A stretch of 6,317 bases of DNA from Opitutaceae bacterium (GTDB taxonomy: Bacteria; Verrucomicrobiota; Verrucomicrobiia; Opitutales; Opitutaceae): contig PMSP01000245.1 in the NCBI GenBank assembly GCA_003168315.1, forward strand, positions 1 to 6,317, read 5' to 3'. Position 1 is the first letter of the stretch; each line of letters begins with the position of its first letter. The notes under the pieces are model-generated. The model had not been told where the DNA came from, made no database searches, and saw only the letters and a list, made by a program, of their open reading frames with translations. This document shows, piece after piece, positions 1-6,130 of this stretch. A program made the translations under genes and the position numbers.

Positions 1-147
1 CACAACATGCAGCAGGCCGCGCGGTGCTCGGACAGGACGGCTTTTTTCTACATGGGAAAGCTCATTGAAATTGACGACACGCGAAAGATGTTCACCAACC
101 CCGGCAATCCCCAGACCGAGGCCTATGTCTCGGGCCGCTTCGGATGA
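1..147 (+). CDS. pstB: PstB, phosphate ABC transporter ATP-binding protein (3' end only)
   Basis: The last 48 codons of a gene whose start lies outside the window. PstB is the cytoplasmic ATPase of the high-affinity PstSCAB phosphate importer in the inner membrane. The visible part begins with HNMQQAARCSDRTAFFYMG, which is the H-loop (switch) region that follows the Walker B motif in PstB; the first residue is the switch histidine. It ends with the family-typical tail (LIE, then F..P.NPQTE.YVSGRFG, stop TGA at 145-147). Walker A and B and the signature motif are off the left edge and cannot be checked. phoU follows 22 bases later on the same strand, the usual pst operon order. The identification rests on this distinctive C-terminus and the neighbour, and is strong. 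Confidence 0.93.
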   Translation, partial: HNMQQAARCSDRTAFFYMGKLIEIDDTRKMFTNPGNPQTEAYVSGRFG

Positions 148-169
148 TGTCGAGAAGCACCTTCCCGAA

Positions 170-850
170 ATGACCCATTACGCAGAAGAGATGAACCGGC
201 TGAAGGAGAGCCTGCTCGCCATGGCCAGCCACGCCGAGTCGGCCCTGACCCGGGCGATGCGGGCCCTCGTCGAGCGCGACGACCTGCTCGCCCAGTCGGT
301 CGTCGACGACGACAACATCATCGACCAGTTCGAAGTCGAGATTGACGACATCGCCATCCACCTCCTCGCGAAGGCCCCTGTCGCCACCGACCTGCGGATG
401 ACGACGGCGGCGATGAAGATTTCCCAGAACCTGGAGAGGGTGGGCGACTCGGCTGTCACGATCGCCCGGCGGGCTATCGACCTCGACACCGAGCAGCAGC
501 TCAAGCCCTACGTCGACCTCCCCCGCATGGCGACCATGTCGCTCGAGATGCTTCGCGACGCGATTTCGGCCTTCATCAACCGCGAGCCCGACCGCGCTCG
601 CGCGGTCATCCCGCGCGACACCGAGGTCGACAACCTGAACCGCCAGCTTCACCGGGAGCTATCGAGCTTCATGGTCGAGCGTCCGGCGAACATCTCGCGC
701 TGCCTGAACCTCATGGTCATCTCCAAGTGCCTGGAGCGGATCGCGGACCACGCGACCAACATCGCCGAGGACGTCGTCTACCTCTACGAGGCGATCGACA
801 TCCGCCATTCCGGCCAGAAATTCCATGAAGACAAAGATACTGGTAGTTGA
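170..850 (+). CDS. phoU: PhoU, phosphate signalling regulator
   Basis: A 226-residue protein of normal PhoU length. PhoU is a cytoplasmic all-helical protein that links the Pst transporter to the PhoR kinase and keeps the Pho regulon off when phosphate is plentiful. Two homologous three-helix bundles are visible. The first has acidic residues at 46-52 (VDDDNIID) and LERVGDSAVTIARRA at 88-102. The second has RDTEVDNLN at 149-157 and LERIADHATNIAEDVVYL at 188-205. These acidic E/D-xxx-D stretches are the known metal-cluster motifs of the family. I chose the ATG at 170 because MTHYAEEMNRLKESLL matches the usual PhoU N-terminus; a weak GAGAAG lies at 152-157. An in-frame ATG at 125, inside pstB, would add 15 residues and is possible. 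The 3' end overlaps phoB by 26 bases, which suggests translational coupling. Confidence 0.93.
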   Translation: MTHYAEEMNRLKESLLAMASHAESALTRAMRALVERDDLLAQSVVDDDNIIDQFEVEIDDIAIHLLAKAPVATDLRMTTAAMKISQNLERVGDSAVTIARRAIDLDTEQQLKPYVDLPRMATMSLEMLRDAISAFINREPDRARAVIPRDTEVDNLNRQLHRELSSFMVERPANISRCLNLMVISKCLERIADHATNIAEDVVYLYEAIDIRHSGQKFHEDKDTGS

Positions 851-1511
851 CGACGAGCCGGACGCGCTCGAGGTCCTCGGCTTCAAGCTGCGCGAGGCCG
901 GCTACACGCCCATCTTTGCCAAGGACGGCACCCGCGCCCTCGCCATCGCGAGGGACGAGCGGCCCGACCTCATCGTCCTCGACCTCATGCTGCCCGAGGT
1001 CGACGGCCTCGAGGTCTGCAAGATCCTGCGCCGCGACGCGGCGACCGCCTCCATCCCGGTCATCATGCTGACGGCGCGCGCGGCGGAGATGGACCGGGTC
1101 CTCGGTCTCGAGCTCGGGGCCGACGACTACGTGACGAAGCCCTTCAGCCCGCGGGAGCTCGTCATCCGGATCCGCAAGCAGCTTTCGAAGTCCCGGACCG
1201 GCGACGACCAGGGCTCTCACCTGAGGATCGGCGAAATCCAGATCGACGTGCCCCGCCACGTGGTGCAGGTCGGGACGAAGGCGATCACGCTCACGGCGAC
1301 CGAGTTCAGGCTCCTTGAGATACTCGCCCGCAGGAGGGGCAGGGTCCAGTCGAGGGACCGGCTCCTCCAGGACGTGTGGGGGTACGAGAACCCGATCGAC
1401 AGCCGCACGGTCGACACCCACATGCGCAGGCTGCGGGAGAAGCTCGGCGAGGCGGCGGAGCACCTGGAGACGGTGCGCGGCGTCGGCTACCGGTTCGCCG
1501 CCGAGGGGTAG
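825..1511 (+). CDS. phoB: PhoB-type response regulator (OmpR/PhoB family)
   Basis: A 228-residue two-domain response regulator. The receiver domain (about 3-120) has the acidic pair D9/D10, the phospho-acceptor D53 in VLDLMLP, T83 in MLTAR and K105 in TKPF. The winged-helix DNA-binding domain (about 130-226) carries the recognition helix at about 192-206 (DSRTVDTHMRRLREK) and the C-terminal hairpin TVRGVGYRF. R194, H199, R201, R202 and R204 align with residues of E. coli PhoB that face DNA, so Pho-box-like recognition is expected. ATG 825 begins MKTKILVVDDEP, a standard N-terminus, with no evident Shine-Dalgarno sequence, and lies 26 bases inside phoU. phoR follows after 9 bases. The position between phoU and a PAS-type kinase makes phosphate control the natural reading. 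OmpR-family paralogues are similar in sequence, so the name rests partly on context. Confidence 0.92.
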   Translation: MKTKILVVDDEPDALEVLGFKLREAGYTPIFAKDGTRALAIARDERPDLIVLDLMLPEVDGLEVCKILRRDAATASIPVIMLTARAAEMDRVLGLELGADDYVTKPFSPRELVIRIRKQLSKSRTGDDQGSHLRIGEIQIDVPRHVVQVGTKAITLTATEFRLLEILARRRGRVQSRDRLLQDVWGYENPIDSRTVDTHMRRLREKLGEAAEHLETVRGVGYRFAAEG

Positions 1512-1520
1512 GGCGCCCGG

Positions 1521-2708
1521 ATGGAAGCCGGCCTTTTCCTGCTCGCCGCGGCGGCAGCCGTGCTCGCGGCGGCGTGGGTCAGGGAGCGGGCGCTCAGGAG
1601 GGCGGACGCCGAGAGGAACCGCCGCGACATCGACGAGCAGCGCTCCCGGCGGGAAGTCGAGCTGAAGGAGCAGTCGCAGCGGACGGCTGCCCTCTTTGAC
1701 CGGATGGTCGAGGGCCTGATCGTCCTCGACGCGGGCGGCCGCATACGCCTCGCCAACCGCGCGGCGGAGGTCCTCTTCGCCTTCGACGGTCACGCCGCCG
1801 GCAGGACGATCCTCGAGGCGACCCGCCACCACGAGGTCGCCGCCGTGGTCGCACGGCTCGACAGGGAGCTCGAGGTGCTCGGCTACGAGCTGCGGATCGA
1901 CTCGATCGACGCTCCGCGCTTCCTCCAGATGAACGCGCTCGCCCTGCGCGACACTTCGGGCGCAAGCGACGGGGCGATACTCGTGTTCCACGACCTCACC
2001 CGCCTGCGCCAGCTCGAGGGCGTCCGCCAGGAATTCGTGGCCAACGTGAGCCATGAGCTCCGGACGCCCCTGTCCCTCATTAAGAGCGCGACGGAGACGC
2101 TCCTCGACGGGGCCAAGGACGACCCGGCCGCGCTCACCCGCTTCCTCCAGATCATCGACAAGCACGCGAACCGCCTGGCGCTGCTGATAGACGACCTCCT
2201 CCTCCTCTCCACCCTCGACTCGGGCGGCCTCCGGCTCAACCGGCAGCCGCTGCCGTTCAGGTCGACCGTGCAGGACGCGATCGACGACCTGCAGACGCGC
2301 GCGCTCGCCCGCGATGTCACGCTTGAGAACAAGGTGCCTCCGACGCTGGTCGCCCTCGCCGACGACGACCGCATGCGCCAGGTCCTGTCCAACCTGCTCG
2401 ACAACGCCATCAAGTACGGGCGCGCCGGGGGCGTAGCCTCGGTCGAGGGCCGGCTGCTCCCCGACGGCAGGATCGAGATCGTGGTCATTGACGACGGCCC
2501 GGGGATCCCGAAGGACTCCCAGGAGCGCATCTTCGAGAGGTTCTACCGCGTGGACAAGGCGAGGTCGCGGGAGCAGGGCGGCACCGGCCTCGGGCTCGCC
2601 ATCGTCAAGCACGTGATCCAGGCCCACGGGGGCGACGTGCGTGTCGAGAGCGGGCCGGGCGCGGGCGCGCGCTTCATTGTCAACCTGCCCGCGATGCCGG
2701 GGTCCTGA
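1521..2708 (+). CDS. phoR: PhoR-type sensor histidine kinase
   Basis: A 395-residue kinase, presumably the partner of the adjacent PhoB: it would autophosphorylate on histidine and pass the phosphate to D53. One hydrophobic segment (about 4-20) is the only membrane anchor, followed by a charged, probably coiled linker (21-55). A PAS domain follows at about 57-160 (MVEGLIVLDAGGRIRLANRAA). The HisKA domain has SHELRTP at 177-183 with phospho-acceptor H178. The ATPase domain shows the N box NLLDNAIKYG (291-300), G1 DDGPGIP (324-330), F box FERFYRVD (338-345) and G2 GGTGLGLA (353-360). There is no room for a periplasmic sensor domain, which fits a PhoR that takes its signal from Pst/PhoU through the PAS domain. 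An AGGG at 1510-1513 precedes the ATG. No rho-independent terminator is visible after the stop; a convergent gene ends 25 bases downstream. Confidence 0.92.
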   Translation: MEAGLFLLAAAAAVLAAAWVRERALRRADAERNRRDIDEQRSRREVELKEQSQRTAALFDRMVEGLIVLDAGGRIRLANRAAEVLFAFDGHAAGRTILEATRHHEVAAVVARLDRELEVLGYELRIDSIDAPRFLQMNALALRDTSGASDGAILVFHDLTRLRQLEGVRQEFVANVSHELRTPLSLIKSATETLLDGAKDDPAALTRFLQIIDKHANRLALLIDDLLLLSTLDSGGLRLNRQPLPFRSTVQDAIDDLQTRALARDVTLENKVPPTLVALADDDRMRQVLSNLLDNAIKYGRAGGVASVEGRLLPDGRIEIVVIDDGPGIPKDSQERIFERFYRVDKARSREQGGTGLGLAIVKHVIQAHGGDVRVESGPGAGARFIVNLPAMPGS

Positions 2709-2733
2709 AGGGAGCCGGGAGCCTCACCCGAGC

Positions 2734-3771
2734 TCAGCCCCTGTGGAACAGCCAGACAAAGGCTGCTCCGAGGAGCGCGGTCACCGGGAGCGTGAGCACC
2801 CAGGCCCAGACGATCCGCTCGACGACGCCCCACTTGACGGCGCTCAGGCGCTTTGAGGCGCCGACGCCCATGATGGACGTCGAGATGACGTGGGTCGTGG
2901 AGACCGGGACGCCCATCACCGAGGCCGAGTAGATGACACAGGCCGCGGTCGTCTCCGCCGCGAACCCCTGGACCGGCTGCAGCTTCACGAGCTTCTGCCC
3001 CATCGTCTTTATGATCCTCATGCCGCCCCCGGCCGTGCCGGCGGCCATGGTCACGGCGCAGGTGAAGACGATCCAGCGGGGGACGGAGTTGAACTCGGGG
3101 ATCCTCAGGAAGGCGGCCCAGCTCGGGACGTTGTCGAGGAGGCCGTCATGCGTCGCCTTGAAGAGCGTGAGCGTGAGTATGCCCATCGTCTTCTGGGCGT
3201 CGTTCGATCCGTGGCTGAAGCCCATGAATCCGGCGCTTGCCAGCTGGGCCTTCCCGAATATCGCCGACACGATGCGCGGGCGAACCCGGCTGAAGCAGAT
3301 CATGATGGCGGTCATCATCAGCAGGCCGCCGAAGAAGCCCGCGAGGGGGGACAGGAGCATCGGCAGGATGACCTTGGGCCAGATGCCGGTCGACCATTTG
3401 AGGACGGCCCAGTCCCCGCCGGCGCCCGCCAGCGTGGCGCCGCAGAGGCCGCCGATGAGCGCGTGGGACGAGCTGGACGGCAGGCCCAGCCACCACGTGA
3501 GGAGGCCCCAGATGATCGCCGAGAGGAGCGCGCACAGGAGGACCGTCATGTTGACCGCGTTCGTGTCGACCAGGCCCTTGCCGATCGTCGTCGCCACGGC
3601 CGTCCCCGCCAGGGCGCCCACAAGGTTCCAGATCGACGCCCACGCCACGGCGAGCCGGGGGGTGAGGACCTTCGTCGAGACGACGGTGGCGATCGCGTTC
3701 GCCGTATCGTGGAAGCCGTTGATATACGTGAAAACGAGGGCCGCAATCACGACGATGACGAAGAGCGTCAT
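2734..3771 (-). CDS. pit: Low-affinity inorganic phosphate transporter, PiT family
   Basis: A 345-residue polytopic membrane protein with about ten hydrophobic segments. PiT proteins carry phosphate (often as a metal-phosphate complex) with a proton or cation across the cytoplasmic membrane. The family's duplicated signature is present: NGFHDTANAIATVVSTK at 18-34 in the first half and GFSHGSNDAQKTMGI at 184-198 in the second. The matching loops are GLPSSSSHALIGG (96-108) and GVPVSTTHVISTS (287-299). The length fits the compact bacterial PiT class, shorter than the roughly 500-residue E. coli PitA. The ATG begins MTLFVIVVIAALVFTYINGFHD, the expected N-terminus. It lies 12 bases after the DUF47 stop, so the two are almost certainly cotranscribed. 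Only a weak GAGCGG could serve as a ribosome site. Sulfate permeases of the CysP type belong to the same superfamily, but the DUF47 partner favours phosphate. Confidence 0.94.
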   Translation of the reverse strand: MTLFVIVVIAALVFTYINGFHDTANAIATVVSTKVLTPRLAVAWASIWNLVGALAGTAVATTIGKGLVDTNAVNMTVLLCALLSAIIWGLLTWWLGLPSSSSHALIGGLCGATLAGAGGDWAVLKWSTGIWPKVILPMLLSPLAGFFGGLLMMTAIMICFSRVRPRIVSAIFGKAQLASAGFMGFSHGSNDAQKTMGILTLTLFKATHDGLLDNVPSWAAFLRIPEFNSVPRWIVFTCAVTMAAGTAGGGMRIIKTMGQKLVKLQPVQGFAAETTAACVIYSASVMGVPVSTTHVISTSIMGVGASKRLSAVKWGVVERIVWAWVLTLPVTALLGAAFVWLFHRG

Positions 3772-3783
3772 GGGCGCGACCGC

Positions 3784-4422
3784 TCAGGAATGCTTGAGCG
3801 CAACCTGGACGACGATGTTGCCCGCGTTGCGGCAACGGTCGACGGCCTGCTCCACCATCTCGAAAAGCTTCTGGAGTATGACGAGCTCCTTGGCGTCGCA
3901 CGACCCCTTGTACAGGCCCTGGAGCTGCTCAAGCATGACCTTGTCGGCCTCGCCCTCGGCATACTGGAGCCTGTCATTGGCCTCCCGGATGGAGTCGAGC
4001 GTCGTTCCCTTTCGCAGCTGCTTCACCATGAAGACAAGGGCGCCCGCCGCCTGGCTCATGAGCTCCGCCTGCCGGCTGAACATCTCGTGGGGGACGCGTC
4101 CCGGGTAGATGGACAGCCTCTCGACGATCTTCTCAACCTGCTTCGGGATGCGGTAGAGCGCGACCGACAGGGCCTCGAGGTCCTCCCGGTCGAGGGGCGT
4201 GACGAAGTTGCGGCTCAGTTCCTCGGTCATGAGGTGCCGGATGCGCTTTTCCTTGCGCCGGGCCTGGATGAAGTCGTCGAGGCCGGCGGGCTGCTTGCCC
4301 TCGTCCATCTGGCGAAGGAACTTTGCAAAGAGGTCGACGCTGACCTTGGCCTCCTCCGCCCCCGCCTCCAACAGGTCGAAAAAGGTGTCGTTCCGACCTA
4401 TCAGCTTCTTGAGGAGGTTCAT
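3784..4422 (-). CDS. DUF47 / PhoU-like Pit accessory protein
   Basis: A 212-residue soluble, mostly helical protein of the DUF47 family (TIGR00153), distantly related to PhoU and usually encoded just upstream of pit. The diagnostic pattern is present: FFDLLEAGAEEA at 14-25, a basic segment RRKEKRIRHLMTEEL at 55-69, TPLDREDLEALSVALYRIP at 75-93 and the C-terminal helices around DAKELVILQKLFEMVEQAVDRCRNAGNIV (176-204). Its role in most bacteria is regulatory or stabilising for Pit; the exact mechanism is not established, and I infer the same here from the 12-base spacing to pit. The ATG gives MNLLKKLIGRNDTFFDL, a normal family start, but no Shine-Dalgarno sequence precedes it. A Pho-box-like direct repeat ends only 8 bases before the start codon. 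It was called orfA in Sinorhizobium meliloti, where orfA-pit is repressed by PhoB. Confidence 0.92.
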   Translation of the reverse strand: MNLLKKLIGRNDTFFDLLEAGAEEAKVSVDLFAKFLRQMDEGKQPAGLDDFIQARRKEKRIRHLMTEELSRNFVTPLDREDLEALSVALYRIPKQVEKIVERLSIYPGRVPHEMFSRQAELMSQAAGALVFMVKQLRKGTTLDSIREANDRLQYAEGEADKVMLEQLQGLYKGSCDAKELVILQKLFEMVEQAVDRCRNAGNIVVQVALKHS

Positions 4423-4430
4423 CCGCGTTT

Positions 4431-4448
4431 GTTACGGGCATGTTACGG
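4431..4448 (-). promoter_or_regulatory. Candidate Pho box (PhoB-binding direct repeat) before DUF47-pit
   Basis: Read on the minus strand, the sequence is CCGTAAC (4448-4442), spacer ATGC (4441-4438), CCGTAAC (4437-4431). The two halves are identical; on the plus strand the exact repeat is 8 bases (TGTTACGG at 4430-4437 and 4441-4448) with an 11-base period. The E. coli Pho box is two CTGTCAT/CTGTAAC-like heptamers separated by 4 bases, so the geometry is exact and each half matches CTGTAAC at 6 of 7 positions. The box ends 8 bases before the DUF47 start codon, which leaves no room for a -10 element between it and the gene. Repression, or overlap with the transcription start, is therefore more likely than activation. 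Function is inferred. Confidence 0.55.
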
Positions 4449-4472
4449 CCGTGGCGACGCAAAACATGCCCG
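4435..4472. repeat. Perfect 10-bp inverted repeat upstream of DUF47-pit
   Basis: CGGGCATGTT at 4435-4444 is the exact reverse complement of AACATGCCCG at 4463-4472, with 18 bases between. In a minus-strand transcript it would form a 10-bp hairpin that ends 12 bases before the DUF47 start codon. No U-run follows it, so a rho-independent terminator for the upstream elyC-like gene is unlikely. One arm overlaps the Pho-box-like direct repeat. The outer arm also runs into the 10-base palindrome GCCCGCGGGC (4468-4477). It could be an operator, a leader-RNA stem or an mRNA processing/stability element. Confidence 0.6.
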
Positions 4473-4482
4473 CGGGCGCGTT

Positions 4483-5265
4483 TCAGGCCCCCCGGATCCT
4501 GAGCCATAGGAGGCCGAGCCACTCATGGACCGCCATCGTGCTCCGGCCGAGCGACTCGCTGTCCCACCCGAGGTCGGCCCACTGCAGATTCCCGTCCCAC
4601 CTGGAGACAAAGTCGGCCGGGCAGGCCACGAAGTCGACGCCGGCCTTGCGGAACAGGTGCGCCGCCCTCGGCATGTGCCAGGCCGAGGTGACGAGGGCGA
4701 CCCGGCCGCCGGCGGCAATGCGCGCGAAGGCGAACGACTCGTCCTCCGTGTCGCGCGCGGTGTCGATAAGGACGATCCGCCCCGGGCTCACCCCAAGCGA
4801 CTCGGCGGCGTGGGCAAGGACGGAGGCGTGCGACGCCTTTCCCGGTTCCGCGGGGCCGCTCACGACCAGCCGGGCATCCGGCAGGGACCGCAGGATCCTA
4901 ACGGCCTCGACGATCCGCGCGAGGCCGGAGGTCGACAGCTGGCTCGTCGCCGGGACGCCGGGCATGTCGCTATGCCCGCTCCCGAGCACCCCCACGAACC
5001 GGCAGCCCGACAGGGCGGCCGGCGCCGCCCCTCCCGGGGCGATCTCGGGAATCGCCGGGAATTGGTCCTCAAGGGGCCGCAGGAGCCGGGTGCTGACAAG
5101 CTTGTTCGAGAGCAGCGCAAGGAGCACCGCGCCGGCGAGCGCCATCAGGCGCCCGAGCCTGGCCCTCCTCGGCAGGCGCATCAGGGCCCACCCGCAGGCG
5201 AGAAGCAGCAGGCAAAGCGGCAGCGGCATCAGCCAGAACGAGACGAGCTTCTTCAGCCAGAACAC
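4483..5265 (-). CDS. YdcF/ElyC-like DUF218 envelope protein
   Basis: A 260-residue protein with two N-terminal membrane segments (about 10-29 and 37-55) and a DUF218 domain at about 90-245, probably on the outer face of the membrane. DUF218 motifs are visible: GVLGSGHSD (92-100), RLVVSG (132-137), RDTEDES (171-177), LVTSAWHMPRAAHLFRKAG (191-209) and PADFVSRW (216-223). The C-terminus MAVHEWLGLLWLRIRG is also typical. Length, two leading helices and C-terminus resemble E. coli ElyC (about 259 residues), a cell-envelope factor connected to peptidoglycan and undecaprenyl-phosphate metabolism; SanA and YdcF are other relatives. The biochemical activity of this family is not settled. The start codon is GTG at 5265, giving MFWLKKLVSFWL, a typical ElyC-like N-terminus. 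It lies 7 bases after the TPR gene, implying one transcript. Confidence 0.85.
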   Translation of the reverse strand: MFWLKKLVSFWLMPLPLCLLLLACGWALMRLPRRARLGRLMALAGAVLLALLSNKLVSTRLLRPLEDQFPAIPEIAPGGAAPAALSGCRFVGVLGSGHSDMPGVPATSQLSTSGLARIVEAVRILRSLPDARLVVSGPAEPGKASHASVLAHAAESLGVSPGRIVLIDTARDTEDESFAFARIAAGGRVALVTSAWHMPRAAHLFRKAGVDFVACPADFVSRWDGNLQWADLGWDSESLGRSTMAVHEWLGLLWLRIRGA

Positions 5266-5272
5266 GCCCGGT

Positions 5273-5647
5273 TCAGCTCTGAGGCTTCAATTGGTCGACG
5301 ATGGCGCCAAACTCGGGGATGCGCTTCAATCCCTGGAGGTCGGGATCGTGCGTCATCCACTCGAAGTCGCGGTAGCCGAGGCCGACGGCGTGCTTCAGCG
5401 AGCGGAGCGCGTCGGAGTTGCGCTTGCTGAGCGCCAGGCTGCAGGCGAGGTTGTAGTGGGCCGTGGGGTTGCCCGGCTGCAGGCGGACGAGCTTCCGATC
5501 CATCCTGAGGCCGTCCGAGATCCGGCCCATCTTCGTGTAGAGGCCGCCGAGGATCTCGATCACCTCGACGCACTGCGCATCGTGCCGCATGACGGACTCG
5601 AAGAAGGCCACCTCGAAGGCGGTGTCGCGGGGGGAGTCCTCAGCCAT
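5273..5647 (-). CDS. Small TPR-repeat protein of unknown role
   Basis: A 124-residue soluble protein without signal peptide or membrane segment. Two tetratricopeptide-like repeats can be seen: about 26-58 (VEVIEILGGLYTKMGRISDGLRMDRKLVRLQP) and about 60-93 (TAHYNLACSLALSKRNSDALRSLKHAVGLGY). The C-terminal segment DPDLQGLKRIPEFGAIVDQL (101-120) is a common terminal motif of TPR proteins. TPR folds bind other proteins or peptides, and nothing here identifies the partner. It lies between the Fur-family gene (15 bases upstream) and the ElyC-like gene (7 bases downstream), so cotranscription is likely and a link to the envelope protein is possible but unproven. The ATG at 5647 has only a distant GAGG and GGGAC upstream. 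Confidence 0.85.
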   Translation of the reverse strand: MAEDSPRDTAFEVAFFESVMRHDAQCVEVIEILGGLYTKMGRISDGLRMDRKLVRLQPGNPTAHYNLACSLALSKRNSDALRSLKHAVGLGYRDFEWMTHDPDLQGLKRIPEFGAIVDQLKPQS

Positions 5648-5662
5648 GGGTATGTCCCGGCC

Positions 5663-6124
5663 TCATGCCCTCTTCGGGCAGGTCCCGGTATCGCGTAGGG
5701 TGTTGCAGCGGGCGCTCACCTGGAGCCGCTGGGAGACGGGCGAGAGCCCGAGCTTCGACGAGACCGTGCTCCCGTACCATTCCATGAACGGGGCGCTGAT
5801 CTCGAATATCCGGTCGCAGTCGATGCAGACAACCTGGGCTATCTGCGTGTTCTGGGCCAGGTTGGGCATGTAGAACTTCTCGCCGCTGCCTATGTCGATC
5901 TCCCTCAGGAGCGCGCTCTGCGTCATGATGGGCAGCGTGCGGTACACCGTGGCCCTCGACACCGAGTCGTCGATCGATCGGGCGTAGTCCAGGAGCTGCT
6001 CCGCCGTGAAGTGCTCCCTGCGGGCGAACGCCGCGTCGAATATCGCGAGCCTCTGGCTCGTCACACGCAGTCCCTTCTGAGCGAGGAAGGTCCTGAATGT
6101 TTCCCGGGCTGAAGGGATGCTCAC
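5663..6124 (-). CDS. Fur-family transcriptional regulator with altered metal-sensing residues
   Basis: From the GTG at 6124 this is a 153-residue protein of normal Fur length. The N-terminal winged helix is intact: ARETFRTFLAQKGLRVTSQRLAIFDA (6-31), EHFTAEQLL (37-45) and recognition helix SVSRATVYRTLPIM (54-67). The dimerisation domain keeps CIDC (C100, C103) plus C140 and C149, so a structural Cys4 zinc site is plausible. The usual His-rich motif before CxxC is replaced by NTQIAQVVC. Aligning C100 with E. coli C93, the positions of E81, H87, H88, D89, H90 and H125 read N, Q, I, A, Q and Q; only the equivalents of H33 (H38) and E108 (E115) remain. The signal it responds to is therefore unclear. 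The start is uncertain: an in-frame TTG at 6160 has a well-spaced GAAGGG, while GTG 6124 fits the family's N-terminus. An ATG at 6295 would run through priA and is unlikely. Confidence 0.85.
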   Translation of the reverse strand: MSIPSARETFRTFLAQKGLRVTSQRLAIFDAAFARREHFTAEQLLDYARSIDDSVSRATVYRTLPIMTQSALLREIDIGSGEKFYMPNLAQNTQIAQVVCIDCDRIFEISAPFMEWYGSTVSSKLGLSPVSQRLQVSARCNTLRDTGTCPKRA

Positions 6125-6130
6125 GGAGCA

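Noticed and set aside
65..850. A longer PhoU starting at 65.
   Set aside because: The extra N-terminus would be read from within the conserved pstB tail in another frame and resembles no PhoU; the family alignment begins at ATG 170, or at most 125.
717..2627. A 636-codon open frame on the minus strand opposite phoU, phoB and phoR.
   Set aside because: It runs antisense to three well-identified genes, has low-complexity Arg/Glu/Val/Leu-rich composition and no recognisable domain; such long frames are expected opposite GC-rich genes.
2709..2733. A possible bidirectional terminator between the convergent phoR and pit genes.
   Set aside because: Only a 4-bp CGGG/CCCG stem can be drawn and there is no T-run on either strand.
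4435..4472. Reading the 10-bp inverted repeat as a rho-independent terminator for the ElyC-like gene.
   Set aside because: The stem has an 18-base loop and is followed on the minus strand by TAACAAACG rather than a U-run.
2890..4509. A 539-codon open frame on the plus strand opposite pit and the DUF47 gene.
   Set aside because: It is a mirror of two conserved genes, Arg/Asp/Gly/His-rich, with no domain or ribosome site; a by-product of codon bias.
4199..5698. A 499-codon plus-strand open frame opposite the ElyC-like and TPR genes.
   Set aside because: It covers the complement of two genes with clear family motifs and has no coherent protein features.
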